Source: Variovorax saccharolyticus (GTDB lineage: Bacteria > Pseudomonadota > Gammaproteobacteria > Burkholderiales > Burkholderiaceae_C). From it: a stretch of 64,000 bases of DNA. Position 1 is the stretch's first letter. Every line of letters begins with the position of its first letter. A model generated the notes under the pieces. The model did no database searches, had not been told where the DNA came from, and saw only the letters and a program-made list of their open reading frames with translations. A program made the position numbers and the translations under genes. Shown here one piece after another: positions 33,850-42,600 of the stretch. The stretch is taken from the NCBI RefSeq assembly GCF_030316765.1, contig NZ_JASZYT010000008.1:348037-412036 (forward strand), read 5' to 3'.

Positions 33850-35121
33850 ATGCACCCCAAAGCCCTGCTTGACGCCACTGCCGACCTGGTCGGCTTGGTC
33901 CTGAAATTCGATCACCCGGCCGACCAGGTCGTTTCGCGCTTTTTCCGCGACCACCGCGAGTTCGGGCCGCGCGAGCGCGCCACCCTGGCCGAGACGGTCT
34001 ATACGGTGCTGCGCAAGAAGCTGCTGTTCGACCATCTCTCGCCCTCCGGCAGCGGGCCGAAGGAGCGCCGGATGGCGATCCTCGGCTTCCACGGCCCGCG
34101 CGACTTCCTCAAGAGCGCCCTCAATGACACCGAGAAGCGCTGGCTCGACAACTGCGACGCCGTCAAGACCGACGACCTGCTCGAGCGGCATCGCCACAAC
34201 CTGCCCGAATGGCTGGTGGCGCCGCTCAAGGCGCAGCTCGGCGACCAGTTCTGGCCCCTGGCGGAAAGCCTGCAGCAGCCGGCGCCGCTCGACCTGCGGG
34301 TCAATGCGCTCAGCGACAAGCGGCCCGAGGTGCAGAAAGAACTGGCCAAGGCGTCGATCAAGGCGCTGCCCACGCCGTTCTCGCCCTGGGGCCTGCGCGT
34401 CGATGGCAAGCCGGCCCTGAACAAGCTCGAGGCCTTCACCCGCGGCGCGGTCGAGGTGCAGGACGAGGGCTCCCAGCTGCTGGCCCTGCTGCTGGACGCC
34501 AAGCGTGGCGAGATGGTGGTCGATTTCTGCGCCGGCGCCGGCGGCAAGACCCTGGCCATCGGGGCCACCATGCGCAACACCGGGCGCCTCTACGCCTTCG
34601 ACACCTCGGCCCACCGGCTGGACGCGCTCAAGCCGCGGCTGGCCCGCAGCGGCCTGTCGAACGTGCATCCCGCGGCGATCGCCCACGAGCGCGACGACCG
34701 CATCAAGCGCCTGGCCGGCAAGATCGACCGGGTGCTGGTCGACGCGCCCTGTTCGGGCCTCGGCACCCTGCGGCGCAATCCCGACCTGAAATGGCGTCAG
34801 TCGCTGCAATCGGTGCAGGAGCTGACTGTCAAGCAGGCGGCGATCCTGCAAAGCGCGGCCCGGCTGGTGAAATCAGGCGGCCGGCTGGTCTACGCCACCT
34901 GCAGCGTGCTGCCGGAAGAAAACGAGGCCATCGCCGAAGCCTTTGGCGCCGCCAACCCGGATTTCGAGCTGCAGGACGCCTCGGAACTGCTGGCCGGCCT
35001 CAAGGTGGCGGGCGCCGAGACGCTCTGCGCGGGAGGCGAAAACGGGACGCGCTACCTCCGCCTGTGGCCCCATCGGCACGCCACGGACGGCTTTTTTGCC
35101 GCCGTGTGGAACCGAAAATAG
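33850..35121 (+). CDS. RsmB/NOP-family RNA m5C methyltransferase
   Basis: A 423-residue SAM-dependent RNA cytosine-5 methyltransferase. A NusB-like helical head (residues ~1-120) precedes a Rossmann core. Motif I is VVDFCAGAGGKTLAI, the motif IV Cys is Cys301 in VDAPCSGLGTLRRNPD, and the motif VI catalytic Cys is Cys351 in TCSVLPEENE. This matches the RsmB group that methylates 16S rRNA; it may be a paralog, because the fmt-rsmB context is absent here. The previous M48 gene ends 12 bp upstream. Confidence 0.88.
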   Translation: MHPKALLDATADLVGLVLKFDHPADQVVSRFFRDHREFGPRERATLAETVYTVLRKKLLFDHLSPSGSGPKERRMAILGFHGPRDFLKSALNDTEKRWLDNCDAVKTDDLLERHRHNLPEWLVAPLKAQLGDQFWPLAESLQQPAPLDLRVNALSDKRPEVQKELAKASIKALPTPFSPWGLRVDGKPALNKLEAFTRGAVEVQDEGSQLLALLLDAKRGEMVVDFCAGAGGKTLAIGATMRNTGRLYAFDTSAHRLDALKPRLARSGLSNVHPAAIAHERDDRIKRLAGKIDRVLVDAPCSGLGTLRRNPDLKWRQSLQSVQELTVKQAAILQSAARLVKSGGRLVYATCSVLPEENEAIAEAFGAANPDFELQDASELLAGLKVAGAETLCAGGENGTRYLRLWPHRHATDGFFAAVWNRK

Positions 35122-35251
35122 GCGGCAGGCTCCAAAGCATAGGAAAACTTGCGACAAATCAAGGATTTAGGCCCCTTTTCAGGCCCCAACCTTTAAAATC
35201 GCGGGTTACCTGGAGGCTGCACCTTCGTGTGGCCATGGAGTACTGATTTCA

Positions 35252-36466
35252 ATGTTGCTTCCTGACTCTGCCGTACTGAGCGCGGCCATCGACTGGCTCG
35301 GAAACGGCTTGTGGGACCTCACATGGTGGCAAGTCGTGTTGTACACGCTCGTCACCACGCACATCACGATCGCGGCGGTCACGATCTTCCTGCACCGGAC
35401 GCAAACGCACCGGGCCATGGATCTGGGTCCGATCCCCTCGCATTTCTTCCGCTTCTGGCTGTGGCTGGGCACCGGCATGGTGACCAAGGAATGGGTCGCC
35501 ATCCACCGCAAGCACCACGCCAAGTGCGAGACCGTGGACGATCCCCACAGCCCGCAGGTCAAGGGCATCGACGAAGTCATGTGGCGCGGCGCCGAGCTGT
35601 ACCGCAAGGAATCGAAGAACAAGGAAACGATGGAGCGTTTCGGCCACGGCACGCCCGACGACTGGATCGAACGCAATCTGTACACGCGCTACAGCTGGCA
35701 GGGCGTGGGCCTGATGCTGATCATCAACGTCGCGCTGTTCGGCATGCTGGGCCTGACCGTGTGGGCGGTGCAGATGCTCTGGATCCCGTTCTGGGCCGCC
35801 GGCGTCGTCAACGGCATCGGCCACTTCTGGGGCTATCGCAACTTCGAAGCCACCGATGCCAGCACCAACCTGATCCCGTGGGGCATCATCATCGGCGGCG
35901 AGGAGCTGCACAACAACCACCACACCTACCCGACTTCGGCCAAGTTCTCGGTCAAGAAGTACGAGTTCGACATCGGCTGGGTCTACATCAGCCTGATGCA
36001 GAAGATCGGCTGGGCCAAGGTCAAGAAGCTGCCGCCCAAGATGCAGCTGGGCGACGTGGTGCCGGTGGCCAACGAGAAGACCCTCGAGGCCGTGATCGCC
36101 AACCGCTACGAAGTGATGGCCGGCTATGCGCGCGAAATGCGCCGTGCCACCCGCGACGAACTCGACCAGCTCAAGGCCAAGGGCGCCGACCTGTCGGTGC
36201 TCAAGGCAGCCAAGAACTGGCTGCACCGCGACGATGACAAGGTGCCCGCTGCTGCGCGCTCGAACCTGGTGCAGGCGCGTGCCGCCCACCCGGTGCTCGA
36301 CAAGATGGTCACCATGCGCGAAGAGCTGCGCCAGCTGTGGCTCAACACCTCGCAGTCGCGCGAGCAGCTGGCGGCCGACCTGGCTGCCTGGTGCCACCGC
36401 GCCGAGGCCAGCGGCATCGCCGGCCTGCGCGAGTTCTCCACCCGCCTGCGCGCCGCCCGCACCTGA
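35252..36466 (+). CDS. Membrane fatty-acid desaturase (acyl-CoA/acyl-lipid delta-9 type)
   Basis: A 404-residue di-iron desaturase with its three histidine boxes in order: HRTQTHR (48-54), HRKHH (85-89) and HNNHH (about 220-224). Four membrane helices surround them. The enzyme inserts a double bond into saturated acyl chains and so adjusts membrane fluidity. The chain continues for ~130 residues after the last box, a helical tail longer than in minimal desaturases. The ATG at 35252 begins about 45 bases after a TTTAAAAT -10-like stretch. A hairpin with a T-run follows the stop. Confidence 0.9.
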   Translation: MLLPDSAVLSAAIDWLGNGLWDLTWWQVVLYTLVTTHITIAAVTIFLHRTQTHRAMDLGPIPSHFFRFWLWLGTGMVTKEWVAIHRKHHAKCETVDDPHSPQVKGIDEVMWRGAELYRKESKNKETMERFGHGTPDDWIERNLYTRYSWQGVGLMLIINVALFGMLGLTVWAVQMLWIPFWAAGVVNGIGHFWGYRNFEATDASTNLIPWGIIIGGEELHNNHHTYPTSAKFSVKKYEFDIGWVYISLMQKIGWAKVKKLPPKMQLGDVVPVANEKTLEAVIANRYEVMAGYAREMRRATRDELDQLKAKGADLSVLKAAKNWLHRDDDKVPAAARSNLVQARAAHPVLDKMVTMREELRQLWLNTSQSREQLAADLAAWCHRAEASGIAGLREFSTRLRAART

Positions 36467-36485
36467 CGCCGCGGCGCCCCAACTG

Positions 36486-36510
36486 AAAGCCGGCTTTCGA
36501 GCCGGCTTTT
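36486..36510 (+). terminator. Terminator after the desaturase gene
   Basis: AAAGCCGGC pairs with GCCGGCTTT around TTTCGA and is followed by T. It lies 20 bp after the desaturase stop. Confidence 0.8.
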
Positions 36511-36537
36511 CCTTGCCTGCACGAATTGACAGGCGAC

Positions 36538-36568
36538 AAAAAACCCGCTGGATCGCAGCGGGTTTTTT
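36538..36568 (-). terminator. Terminator after rpmG
   Basis: AAACCCGCTG and CAGCGGGTTT form a 10-bp stem with loop GATCG, with an A-run on the left and T-run on the right. It lies 17 bp downstream of rpmG on the minus strand, and its mirrored runs allow use in both directions. Confidence 0.82.
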
Positions 36569-36584
36569 ATGGGAAAGCGCCGAA

Positions 36585-36758
36585 TTACTTCAGCTTGATT
36601 TCCTTGTATTCGACGTGCTTGCGCGCCTTCGGGTCGAACTTCATGATCGACATCTTTTCAGGCATCGTCTTCTTGTTCTTGCTGGTCGTGTAGAAATGGC
36701 CGGTACCCGCGGTGGATTCCAGCTTGATCTTTTCGCGTCCGCCTTTGCTCGTTGCCAT
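36585..36758 (-). CDS. rpmG: 50S ribosomal protein L33
   Basis: A 57-residue basic protein, MATSKGGREKIKLES at the start and KHVEYKEIKLK at the end, with the L33 signature GTGHFYTTSKNK. It contains no Cys, so it is the zinc-independent (C-minus) form. It binds 23S rRNA near the E site. The gene lies 11 bp after rpmB in the usual rpmB-rpmG pair and ends just before an intrinsic terminator. Too short to show up as a large reading frame but unambiguous. Confidence 0.97.
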   Translation of the reverse strand: MATSKGGREKIKLESTAGTGHFYTTSKNKKTMPEKMSIMKFDPKARKHVEYKEIKLK

Positions 36759-36769
36759 GATTCAGCTCC

Positions 36770-37003
36770 TTAAGCTTGGCCGCGTGCACGCAGGTCTGCG
36801 AGCACGGCGTCGATGCCGTTCTTGTCGATCAGGCGCAGGGCAGCGCTCGAAACCCGCAGGCGAACCCAGCGGTTTTCCGTTTCGACCCAGAAACGACGGT
36901 ATTGCAGGTTCGGCAGGAACCGGCGCTTGGTTTTGTTGTTGGCGTGGGAAACATTGTTTCCGACCATCGGGCCTTTGCCCGTGACTTCGCAGACGCGTGC
37001 CAT
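36770..37003 (-). CDS. rpmB: 50S ribosomal protein L28
   Basis: A 77-residue ribosomal protein that starts MARVCEVTGKGPMVGNNVSHANN and carries the L28 core KTKRRFLPNLQYRRFWVE. I chose the ATG at 37003, the universal start for this family, although the frame is open 46 codons upstream. It is followed by rpmG with an 11-bp gap. The 192 bp between trxB and rpmB presumably hold its promoter. Confidence 0.97.
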   Translation of the reverse strand: MARVCEVTGKGPMVGNNVSHANNKTKRRFLPNLQYRRFWVETENRWVRLRVSSAALRLIDKNGIDAVLADLRARGQA

Positions 37004-37195
37004 GTTGGACACTCTTTCTTGAACAGCTGGCACCAAGGCAACGCAGCAGGGTTGCGTGGGTGGTTTGCAGCTTGACCTCGCCAGAAAACGGGTGGCGGTA
37101 CCCCGGCTTGCCGCCCCGACCGCATGGGTCAATTTCGGCAAAGCCTTGGATTATAGCCCAAACACCACCCAGGCTCCAGCGAGCCCGCTTGGCGC

Positions 37196-38146
37196 TTACT
37201 CCTGCTCGAGGAAGCGCTGTGCGTCCAAGGCCGCCATGCAGCCGGTCCCGGCGCTGGTGATCGCCTGGCGGTAGACATGGTCCTGCACGTCGCCGGCAGC
37301 GAACACGCCCGGCACGCTGGTCATGGTCGCGAAGCCCTGCAGGCCCGAGCGGGTCAGGATGTAGCCGTCCTTCATCTCGAGCTGGCCCTGGAAGATGTCG
37401 GTGTTCGGGTGATGGCCGATCGCGATGAAACAGCCCTTCAGTTGCAGGTCCTCGGTGGCGCCGGTCTGGGTGTTCTTGAGCCGGATGCCGGTCACGCCCG
37501 AATCGTCGCCCAGCACCTGGTCCAGCGTGTTGTGGGTCTTGAGCTCGATCTTGCCCTCGGCCACCTTGGCGTGCAGCTTGTCGATCAGGATCGGTTCGGC
37601 GCGGAACTTGTCGCGCCGATGCACCAGCGTGACCTTGCTCGCGATGTTCGACAGGTAAAGCGCCTCCTCGACCGCCGTGTTGCCGCCGCCGACCACGCAG
37701 ACTTCCTGCTCGCGGTAGAAGAAGCCGTCGCAGGTGGCGCAGCCCGAGACGCCGCGGCCCATGAAGTGCTGCTCGGACTCGAGCCCCAGGTATTTGGCCG
37801 AGGCGCCGGTGGCGATGATCAGCGCATCGCAGGTGTAGGTGCCGCTGTCGCCGGTCAGCGTGAAGGGACGCTTGCTGAAGTCGACCTTGCTGATGTGGTC
37901 GAAGACGATCTTCGTCTTGAAGCGCTCGGCATGCTCCAGGAAGCGTTGCATGAGGTCGGGGCCCTGCACGCCGTGGACGTCGGCCGGCCAGTTGTCCACC
38001 TCGGTGGTCGTCATCAGCTGGCCGCCCTGGGCCATCCCGGTGATCAGCATGGGTTCGAGGTTGGCGCGCGCCGCGTAGACTGCAGCGGTATAGCCGGCCG
38101 GCCCGGAGCCGAGAATGAGAACCTTAGCGTGCGAAGTGGTGGACAT
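37196..38146 (-). CDS. trxB: Thioredoxin-disulfide reductase
   Basis: A 316-residue low-molecular-weight flavoenzyme that reduces thioredoxin with NADPH. The FAD motif is GSGPAGYTAAVYAAR, the redox motif is Cys136-Ala-Thr-Cys139 (SGCATCDG), the NADPH motif is GGGNTAVEEALYLS, and FAAGDVQD is at the C-terminal FAD site. Length and motifs are standard. It is divergent from a Crp/Fnr regulator and ftsK; the trxB / regulator / ftsK / lolA / rarA order is common in proteobacteria. Confidence 0.97.
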   Translation of the reverse strand: MSTTSHAKVLILGSGPAGYTAAVYAARANLEPMLITGMAQGGQLMTTTEVDNWPADVHGVQGPDLMQRFLEHAERFKTKIVFDHISKVDFSKRPFTLTGDSGTYTCDALIIATGASAKYLGLESEQHFMGRGVSGCATCDGFFYREQEVCVVGGGNTAVEEALYLSNIASKVTLVHRRDKFRAEPILIDKLHAKVAEGKIELKTHNTLDQVLGDDSGVTGIRLKNTQTGATEDLQLKGCFIAIGHHPNTDIFQGQLEMKDGYILTRSGLQGFATMTSVPGVFAAGDVQDHVYRQAITSAGTGCMAALDAQRFLEQE

Positions 38147-38312
38147 GAGTAGAAAACCTAGGATTGACGCTACAGCAGCGTGTACATTTTCGGGGTGTTT
38201 GATAGATATGGAGTATCACCGTTCGGTTCAAGCCCGGCCGGCGACTCCTTTCAATGGGCGCGATTGTATGAATCCATCGGTAGTGCAATCGCGTCGAATC
38301 GGGGATTGATGA

Positions 38313-38987
38313 ATGTCGATGCTGTCCAATCTTGAGTTGCTCCGTCGCGTGCCTTTGTTTGCTGCGCTGACACCCTCCCAGTCCGCGAGCATCGCCGACG
38401 CGATCGTCAAGAAGCGCTTCAAGCGTGCCGAGGTGGTGGTCGAGCAGGGCAAGAAGTCCGATGCGCTCTACATCATCCTGACCGGGCGGGCCCGCGTCAT
38501 GAGCACCGACAGCCGCGGCCGCGAGGTGATCCTCGCGACCCTGCATCCAGGCGACTACGTCGGCGAAATGAGCATGATCGACGACGAACCGCATTCGGCG
38601 ACCGTGCGCACCGAGATCCAGACCGACGTGCTGATGCTCGACCGCGAAGCCTTCGCGCGCTGCCTGCCCGAGAACTCGTCGATGTCGTACAACATCATGC
38701 GCGGCCTGGTGGCGCGCCTGCGCCATGCCGACCGCAAGATCGAATCGCTGGCGCTGATGGACGTCTATGGCCGCGTGGCGCGTTCGCTGCTCGAGTTCGC
38801 GGTCGACGACGGCGAAGGCAACCTCAAGGTGCGCGACAAGATCTCGCGCCAGGATCTGGCCAAGATGGTCGGCGCTTCGCGCGAGATGGTCAGCCGCGTC
38901 ATGAAGGATCTCGAGGAGCGCGGCTTCGTCCAGACCCAGACCGATGGCTCGATGATCGTCAAGGAACGACTCTCATCGCTCACCTGA
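38313..38987 (+). CDS. Crp/Fnr-family transcriptional regulator
   Basis: A 224-residue regulator. The cyclic-nucleotide-binding fold has RAEVVVEQGKKSDALYIILTGRARV and HPGDYVGEMSMIDDEPHSATVR, the latter like the cNMP phosphate cassette. The C-terminal winged helix is SRQDLAKMVGASREMVSRVMKDLEERG. No N-terminal Cys cluster is present, so it is not an Fe-S Fnr. The ligand is uncertain. It sits between trxB (divergent, 166 bp) and ftsK, where some proteobacteria have lrp. Confidence 0.9.
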   Translation: MSMLSNLELLRRVPLFAALTPSQSASIADAIVKKRFKRAEVVVEQGKKSDALYIILTGRARVMSTDSRGREVILATLHPGDYVGEMSMIDDEPHSATVRTEIQTDVLMLDREAFARCLPENSSMSYNIMRGLVARLRHADRKIESLALMDVYGRVARSLLEFAVDDGEGNLKVRDKISRQDLAKMVGASREMVSRVMKDLEERGFVQTQTDGSMIVKERLSSLT

Positions 38988-39114
38988 CCGCCAGGCCGGC
39001 GGCGTCGCGGGCCGGCCACGACGTCGCTGGCGCTGACAACGCGGCAGGGGGCGTTTTCGTTGTAGTTTTGCCGGATCTCCAGCCCGCCCGTGCGGGCTGG
39101 ACGGCTTGCCTTTC

Positions 39115-41502
39115 ATGACCTATTCGCTCAATACACTTCAAAACGCCGCGCCCGGCGAGGCGCAGCCGGTGCGCTTGCGCGCGATGCGCTTTGCGCACGA
39201 GATCACGCTGATCGCCGGCTTCGTGGTGCTGCTGTTCTGGCTGCTCGCGATGCTGAGCTTCACGCCCTCGGACGCCGCCTGGTCGACCTCGGGCACCGGC
39301 GGCGAGGTCAAGAACTGGGGCGGCCGCATCGGCGCCTGGGTGGCCGACGCCAGCTATTTCCTGGCCGGCTATTCGGTCTGGTGGTGCCTGGCGGCCGGCC
39401 TGCGCGTATGGCTGTCCTCACTGGCCGGCTGGATGCGCGGCAGCGAGCCCGCGGCCGGCGAGCCGACCCCGCGCGGCCCGTTCAATCGCAGCCGGCTGGC
39501 CTTCTGGTTCGGACTGATCCTGCTGTTGTGTGCCAGCGCGGTGCTCGAATGGTCGCGGCTCTACCGGCTCGAATTCCGGCTGCCCGGGCATGGGGGCGGG
39601 GTGCTGGGCTACCTGGTCGGGCCGGCCAGCGTCAAGTGGATGGGCTTCACCGGCTCGGCGCTGATCGCGATCGCCGGCGGCGTGATCGGCTCGGCACTGG
39701 TGTTCCGCTTCTCGTGGGGCCAGATCGCCGAACGGATCGGCACGCGTCTCTATTCGCTGTTCGAGTCGCGGCGCGAAAAGCGCGAGATCGCCCAGGACAT
39801 CGCGATGGGCAAGCAGGCGGTGCGCGAGCGTGAAGAGGTGTCCGCGTTCGACAGCGGGCCCGAGCCCGAGGTGCCCGACGAAGAGCTGCGCATCCTGCCG
39901 CGGCCCAAGCGGCGAGCGCCATCGCCGCCGGTCCAGATCGAGCCGGCGCTGGCCGAGGTGCCGAAGAGCGACCGGGTCGCCAAGGAACGCCAGAAGCCGC
40001 TGTTCCGCGAGCTGCCCGACAGCAAGCTGCCGCAGGTCGACCTGCTCGATGCCGCGCAGGCGCGCCAGGAAACGGTGTCCGCCGACACGCTCGAGATGAC
40101 CTCTCGAATGATCGAGAAGAAGCTCAAGGATTTCGGCGTCGAGGTGCGGGTGGTGCTGGCTTCGCCGGGCCCGGTGATCACGCGCTACGAGATCGAGCCG
40201 GCCACCGGCGTCAAGGGCTCGCAGATCGTGGGCCTCGCGAAGGACCTGGCGCGTTCGCTGTCGCTGGTGTCGATCCGCGTGGTCGAGACCATTCCCGGCA
40301 AGAACTACATGGCGCTCGAGTTGCCGAATGCCAAGCGGCAGTCGATCAGGCTCAGCGAGATCCTCGGATCGCAGGTCTACAACGAGGGCAAGTCGATGCT
40401 CACGATGGGCCTGGGCAAGGACATCATCGGCAATCCGGTGGTGGCTGACCTGGCCAAGATGCCGCACGTGCTGGTGGCCGGCACCACCGGCTCGGGCAAG
40501 TCGGTCGGCATCAACGCGATGATCCTGAGCCTCTTGTACAAGGCCGAGGCGCGCGACGTGCGCCTGCTCATGATCGACCCGAAGATGCTCGAGATGTCGG
40601 TCTACGAGGGCATTCCGCACCTGCTGGCGCCGGTGGTCACCGACATGCGCCAGGCGGCCCACGGCCTCAACTGGTGCGTCGCCGAGATGGAGCGGCGCTA
40701 CAAGCTCATGAGCAAGCTCGGCGTGCGCAACCTGGCCGGCTACAACACCAAGATCGACGAGGCCAAGGCGCGCGAGGAGTTCATCTACAACCCCTTCAGC
40801 CTGACGCCCGACAGCCCCGAGCCGCTGGCGCGCGAGCCGCACATCGTGGTCGTGATCGACGAACTGGCCGACCTGATGATGGTGGTCGGCAAGAAGATCG
40901 AGGAGCTGATCGCCCGCCTGGCGCAGAAGGCGCGGGCGGCCGGCATCCACCTGATCCTGGCGACCCAGCGGCCCAGCGTCGATGTGATCACCGGCCTGAT
41001 CAAGGCCAACATCCCGACCCGCATCGCCTTCCAGGTGTCGAGCAAGATCGACTCGCGCACCATCCTCGACCAGATGGGCGCCGAGGCGCTGCTGGGCATG
41101 GGCGACATGCTCTACATGCCGAGCGGCACCGGCCTGCCGGTGCGGGTGCACGGCGCCTTCGTGAGCGACGAGGAGGTGCACCGTGTGGTCGCCTACCTCA
41201 AGTCGCAAGGGGAGCCGGACTACATCGAAGGCGTGCTGGAAGGCGGTACGGTCGATGGCGACGGCGATCTGCTGGGCGATGGCGGCGGCGATGGCGGCGG
41301 CGAGAAGGACCCGATGTACGACCAGGCGGTCGAGGTGGTTCTGAAGCACCGCAAGGCCAGCATCTCCCTGGTGCAGCGCCATTTGAAGATCGGCTACAAC
41401 CGCGCCGCGCGGCTGGTCGAGGACATGGAGAACGCGGGACTGGTGAGTGCCATGAGCGGCAGCGGGCAGCGCGAGATCCTGGTTCCTGCAAGGACTGAAT
41501 GA
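39115..41502 (+). CDS. ftsK: DNA translocase FtsK
   Basis: A 795-residue protein. Four membrane helices lie in the first ~215 residues, then a short acidic and Pro-rich linker (~240-290), the alpha domain, and a RecA-like beta motor. Walker A is AGTTGSGKSVGIN, Walker B is HIVVVIDELADLMM. The C-terminal gamma domain (KASISLVQRHLKIGYNRAARL) reads KOPS sequences. It pumps chromosome ends at the septum and activates XerCD recombination. The linker is much shorter than in E. coli. lolA overlaps the end by 4 bp. A CCAGCCCGC/GCGGGCTGG stem-loop lies just ahead of the gene. Confidence 0.95.
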   Translation: MTYSLNTLQNAAPGEAQPVRLRAMRFAHEITLIAGFVVLLFWLLAMLSFTPSDAAWSTSGTGGEVKNWGGRIGAWVADASYFLAGYSVWWCLAAGLRVWLSSLAGWMRGSEPAAGEPTPRGPFNRSRLAFWFGLILLLCASAVLEWSRLYRLEFRLPGHGGGVLGYLVGPASVKWMGFTGSALIAIAGGVIGSALVFRFSWGQIAERIGTRLYSLFESRREKREIAQDIAMGKQAVREREEVSAFDSGPEPEVPDEELRILPRPKRRAPSPPVQIEPALAEVPKSDRVAKERQKPLFRELPDSKLPQVDLLDAAQARQETVSADTLEMTSRMIEKKLKDFGVEVRVVLASPGPVITRYEIEPATGVKGSQIVGLAKDLARSLSLVSIRVVETIPGKNYMALELPNAKRQSIRLSEILGSQVYNEGKSMLTMGLGKDIIGNPVVADLAKMPHVLVAGTTGSGKSVGINAMILSLLYKAEARDVRLLMIDPKMLEMSVYEGIPHLLAPVVTDMRQAAHGLNWCVAEMERRYKLMSKLGVRNLAGYNTKIDEAKAREEFIYNPFSLTPDSPEPLAREPHIVVVIDELADLMMVVGKKIEELIARLAQKARAAGIHLILATQRPSVDVITGLIKANIPTRIAFQVSSKIDSRTILDQMGAEALLGMGDMLYMPSGTGLPVRVHGAFVSDEEVHRVVAYLKSQGEPDYIEGVLEGGTVDGDGDLLGDGGGDGGGEKDPMYDQAVEVVLKHRKASISLVQRHLKIGYNRAARLVEDMENAGLVSAMSGSGQREILVPARTE

Positions 41503-42152
41503 ACGATTCGAGGATGACGATGAAGAAGCTGTTCGCGGGTGCCGTGCTCGGCCTGGCCGCGGTTGCCGCGTCGGCCGGCGGCATGGAGAGCCTCGAAGCC
41601 TTCGTGAAGGGCGTGAAGTCGGGCCGGGCTGAATTCACCCAGACGGTGACGGCGCCGCCGAAGGATGGCCAGGAGTCGCGCGCCAAGGTCTCGACCGGCA
41701 GCTTCGAGTTCCAGCGGCCGGGCCGATTCAGGTTCGACTACAAGAAGCCTTTCGTCCAGAGCATCGTCGCCGACGGCGAGACGCTGTGGCTCTACGACGC
41801 CGACCTGAACCAGGTGACGCAACGCAAGCAGGCGCAGGCGCTGGGCTCCACGCCCGCCGCGCTGATCGCCGCGGCGCCCGATCTTCGCGCCCTGCAGGCC
41901 GACTTCACGCTCGAGGCCGCGCCCGAGCGCGACGGGCTGCAGTGGGTGAAGGCGACGCCCAAGAGCAAGGACGGCCAGCTGCAGAGCGTGCAGGTCGGCT
42001 TCCAGGGCGACGCGCTGTCCGCCCTTGAGATCCTCGACAGCTTCGGGCAGCGCTCGGTGCTCAAGTTCGGCAAGGTCGAGGTCAACCCGTCGCTGCCTGC
42101 GTCGACCTTCCAGTTCAAGGTGCCGAGCGGCGCCGACCTGGTCCGCCAGTAG
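41499..42152 (+). CDS. lolA: Outer-membrane lipoprotein carrier LolA
   Basis: A 217-residue periplasmic chaperone (with signal peptide) that carries lipoproteins from LolCDE to LolB. The signal core is MKKLFAGAVLGLAAVAASA, and the mature part contains the LolA beta-barrel landmarks AEFTQTV, GSFEFQRPGRFRFDYKKPF and LWLYDADLNQVT. The ATG at 41499 overlaps the ftsK stop (ATGA); ATGs at 41514 and 41520 would give a more typical signal peptide and may be the real start. Confidence 0.93.
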   Translation: MNDSRMTMKKLFAGAVLGLAAVAASAGGMESLEAFVKGVKSGRAEFTQTVTAPPKDGQESRAKVSTGSFEFQRPGRFRFDYKKPFVQSIVADGETLWLYDADLNQVTQRKQAQALGSTPAALIAAAPDLRALQADFTLEAAPERDGLQWVKATPKSKDGQLQSVQVGFQGDALSALEILDSFGQRSVLKFGKVEVNPSLPASTFQFKVPSGADLVRQ

Positions 42153-42156
42153 GGCG

Positions 42157-42525
42157 TCAGCCCCAGGCAACCAGGTACCAGCCGGCGCAGATCAGCAGGC
42201 CGGTCAGGGCCAGCACGCACTGCCCGGGCAGGCCGAAGATCGCCACGGTGCTGCCGTTTTCCTCGAAGGCGTCGGCGGGCAGCGTGCTGCGAAGGTTGCG
42301 GCCGAACAGGAAGATGTCGAGCGTCATCAGCAGCGTGAACAGGATCATGCCCACCGACAGGTGCTGCAGCGTCAGCGCGCCCAGCACCGCGACGGCCTTC
42401 GCGTCGGTCAGCAGCTTGGCGATCGCGAAGGCGCCGCCATTGACCGAGAAGAGCAGGCCGTAGCGCCGGTGCTTGCCGGCTTCGTAGTCCTTGAAGCTCG
42501 CGGGAAGAAGCTTGCCGAAGCGCAT
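42157..42525 (-). CDS. Small membrane protein of unknown function
   Basis: A 122-residue protein with two or three hydrophobic stretches (AVLGALTLQHLSVGMILFTLLMTLDIFLFG and GLPGQCVLALTGLLICAGWYLVAW). It starts with a basic head and an extended loop FEENGSTVAIFG. I do not recognise the family. Convergent with lolA, 4 bp apart, and divergent from rarA. The absence of a competing reading frame and consistent third-position GC support it as a real gene. Confidence 0.65.
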   Translation of the reverse strand: MRFGKLLPASFKDYEAGKHRRYGLLFSVNGGAFAIAKLLTDAKAVAVLGALTLQHLSVGMILFTLLMTLDIFLFGRNLRSTLPADAFEENGSTVAIFGLPGQCVLALTGLLICAGWYLVAWG

Positions 42526-42600
42526 CCGCGCACCTTCGGCGCCTTGACCGCGACTGTCAAGTCCACCCGACTAGGATGCTGGGCGACACTACCGATTCCC

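Noticed and set aside
39080..39101. Stem-loop CCAGCCCGC/GCGGGCTGG as a terminator before ftsK
   Set aside because: No T tract follows on either strand and it lies directly in front of the ftsK start, so I only mention it in the ftsK entry.
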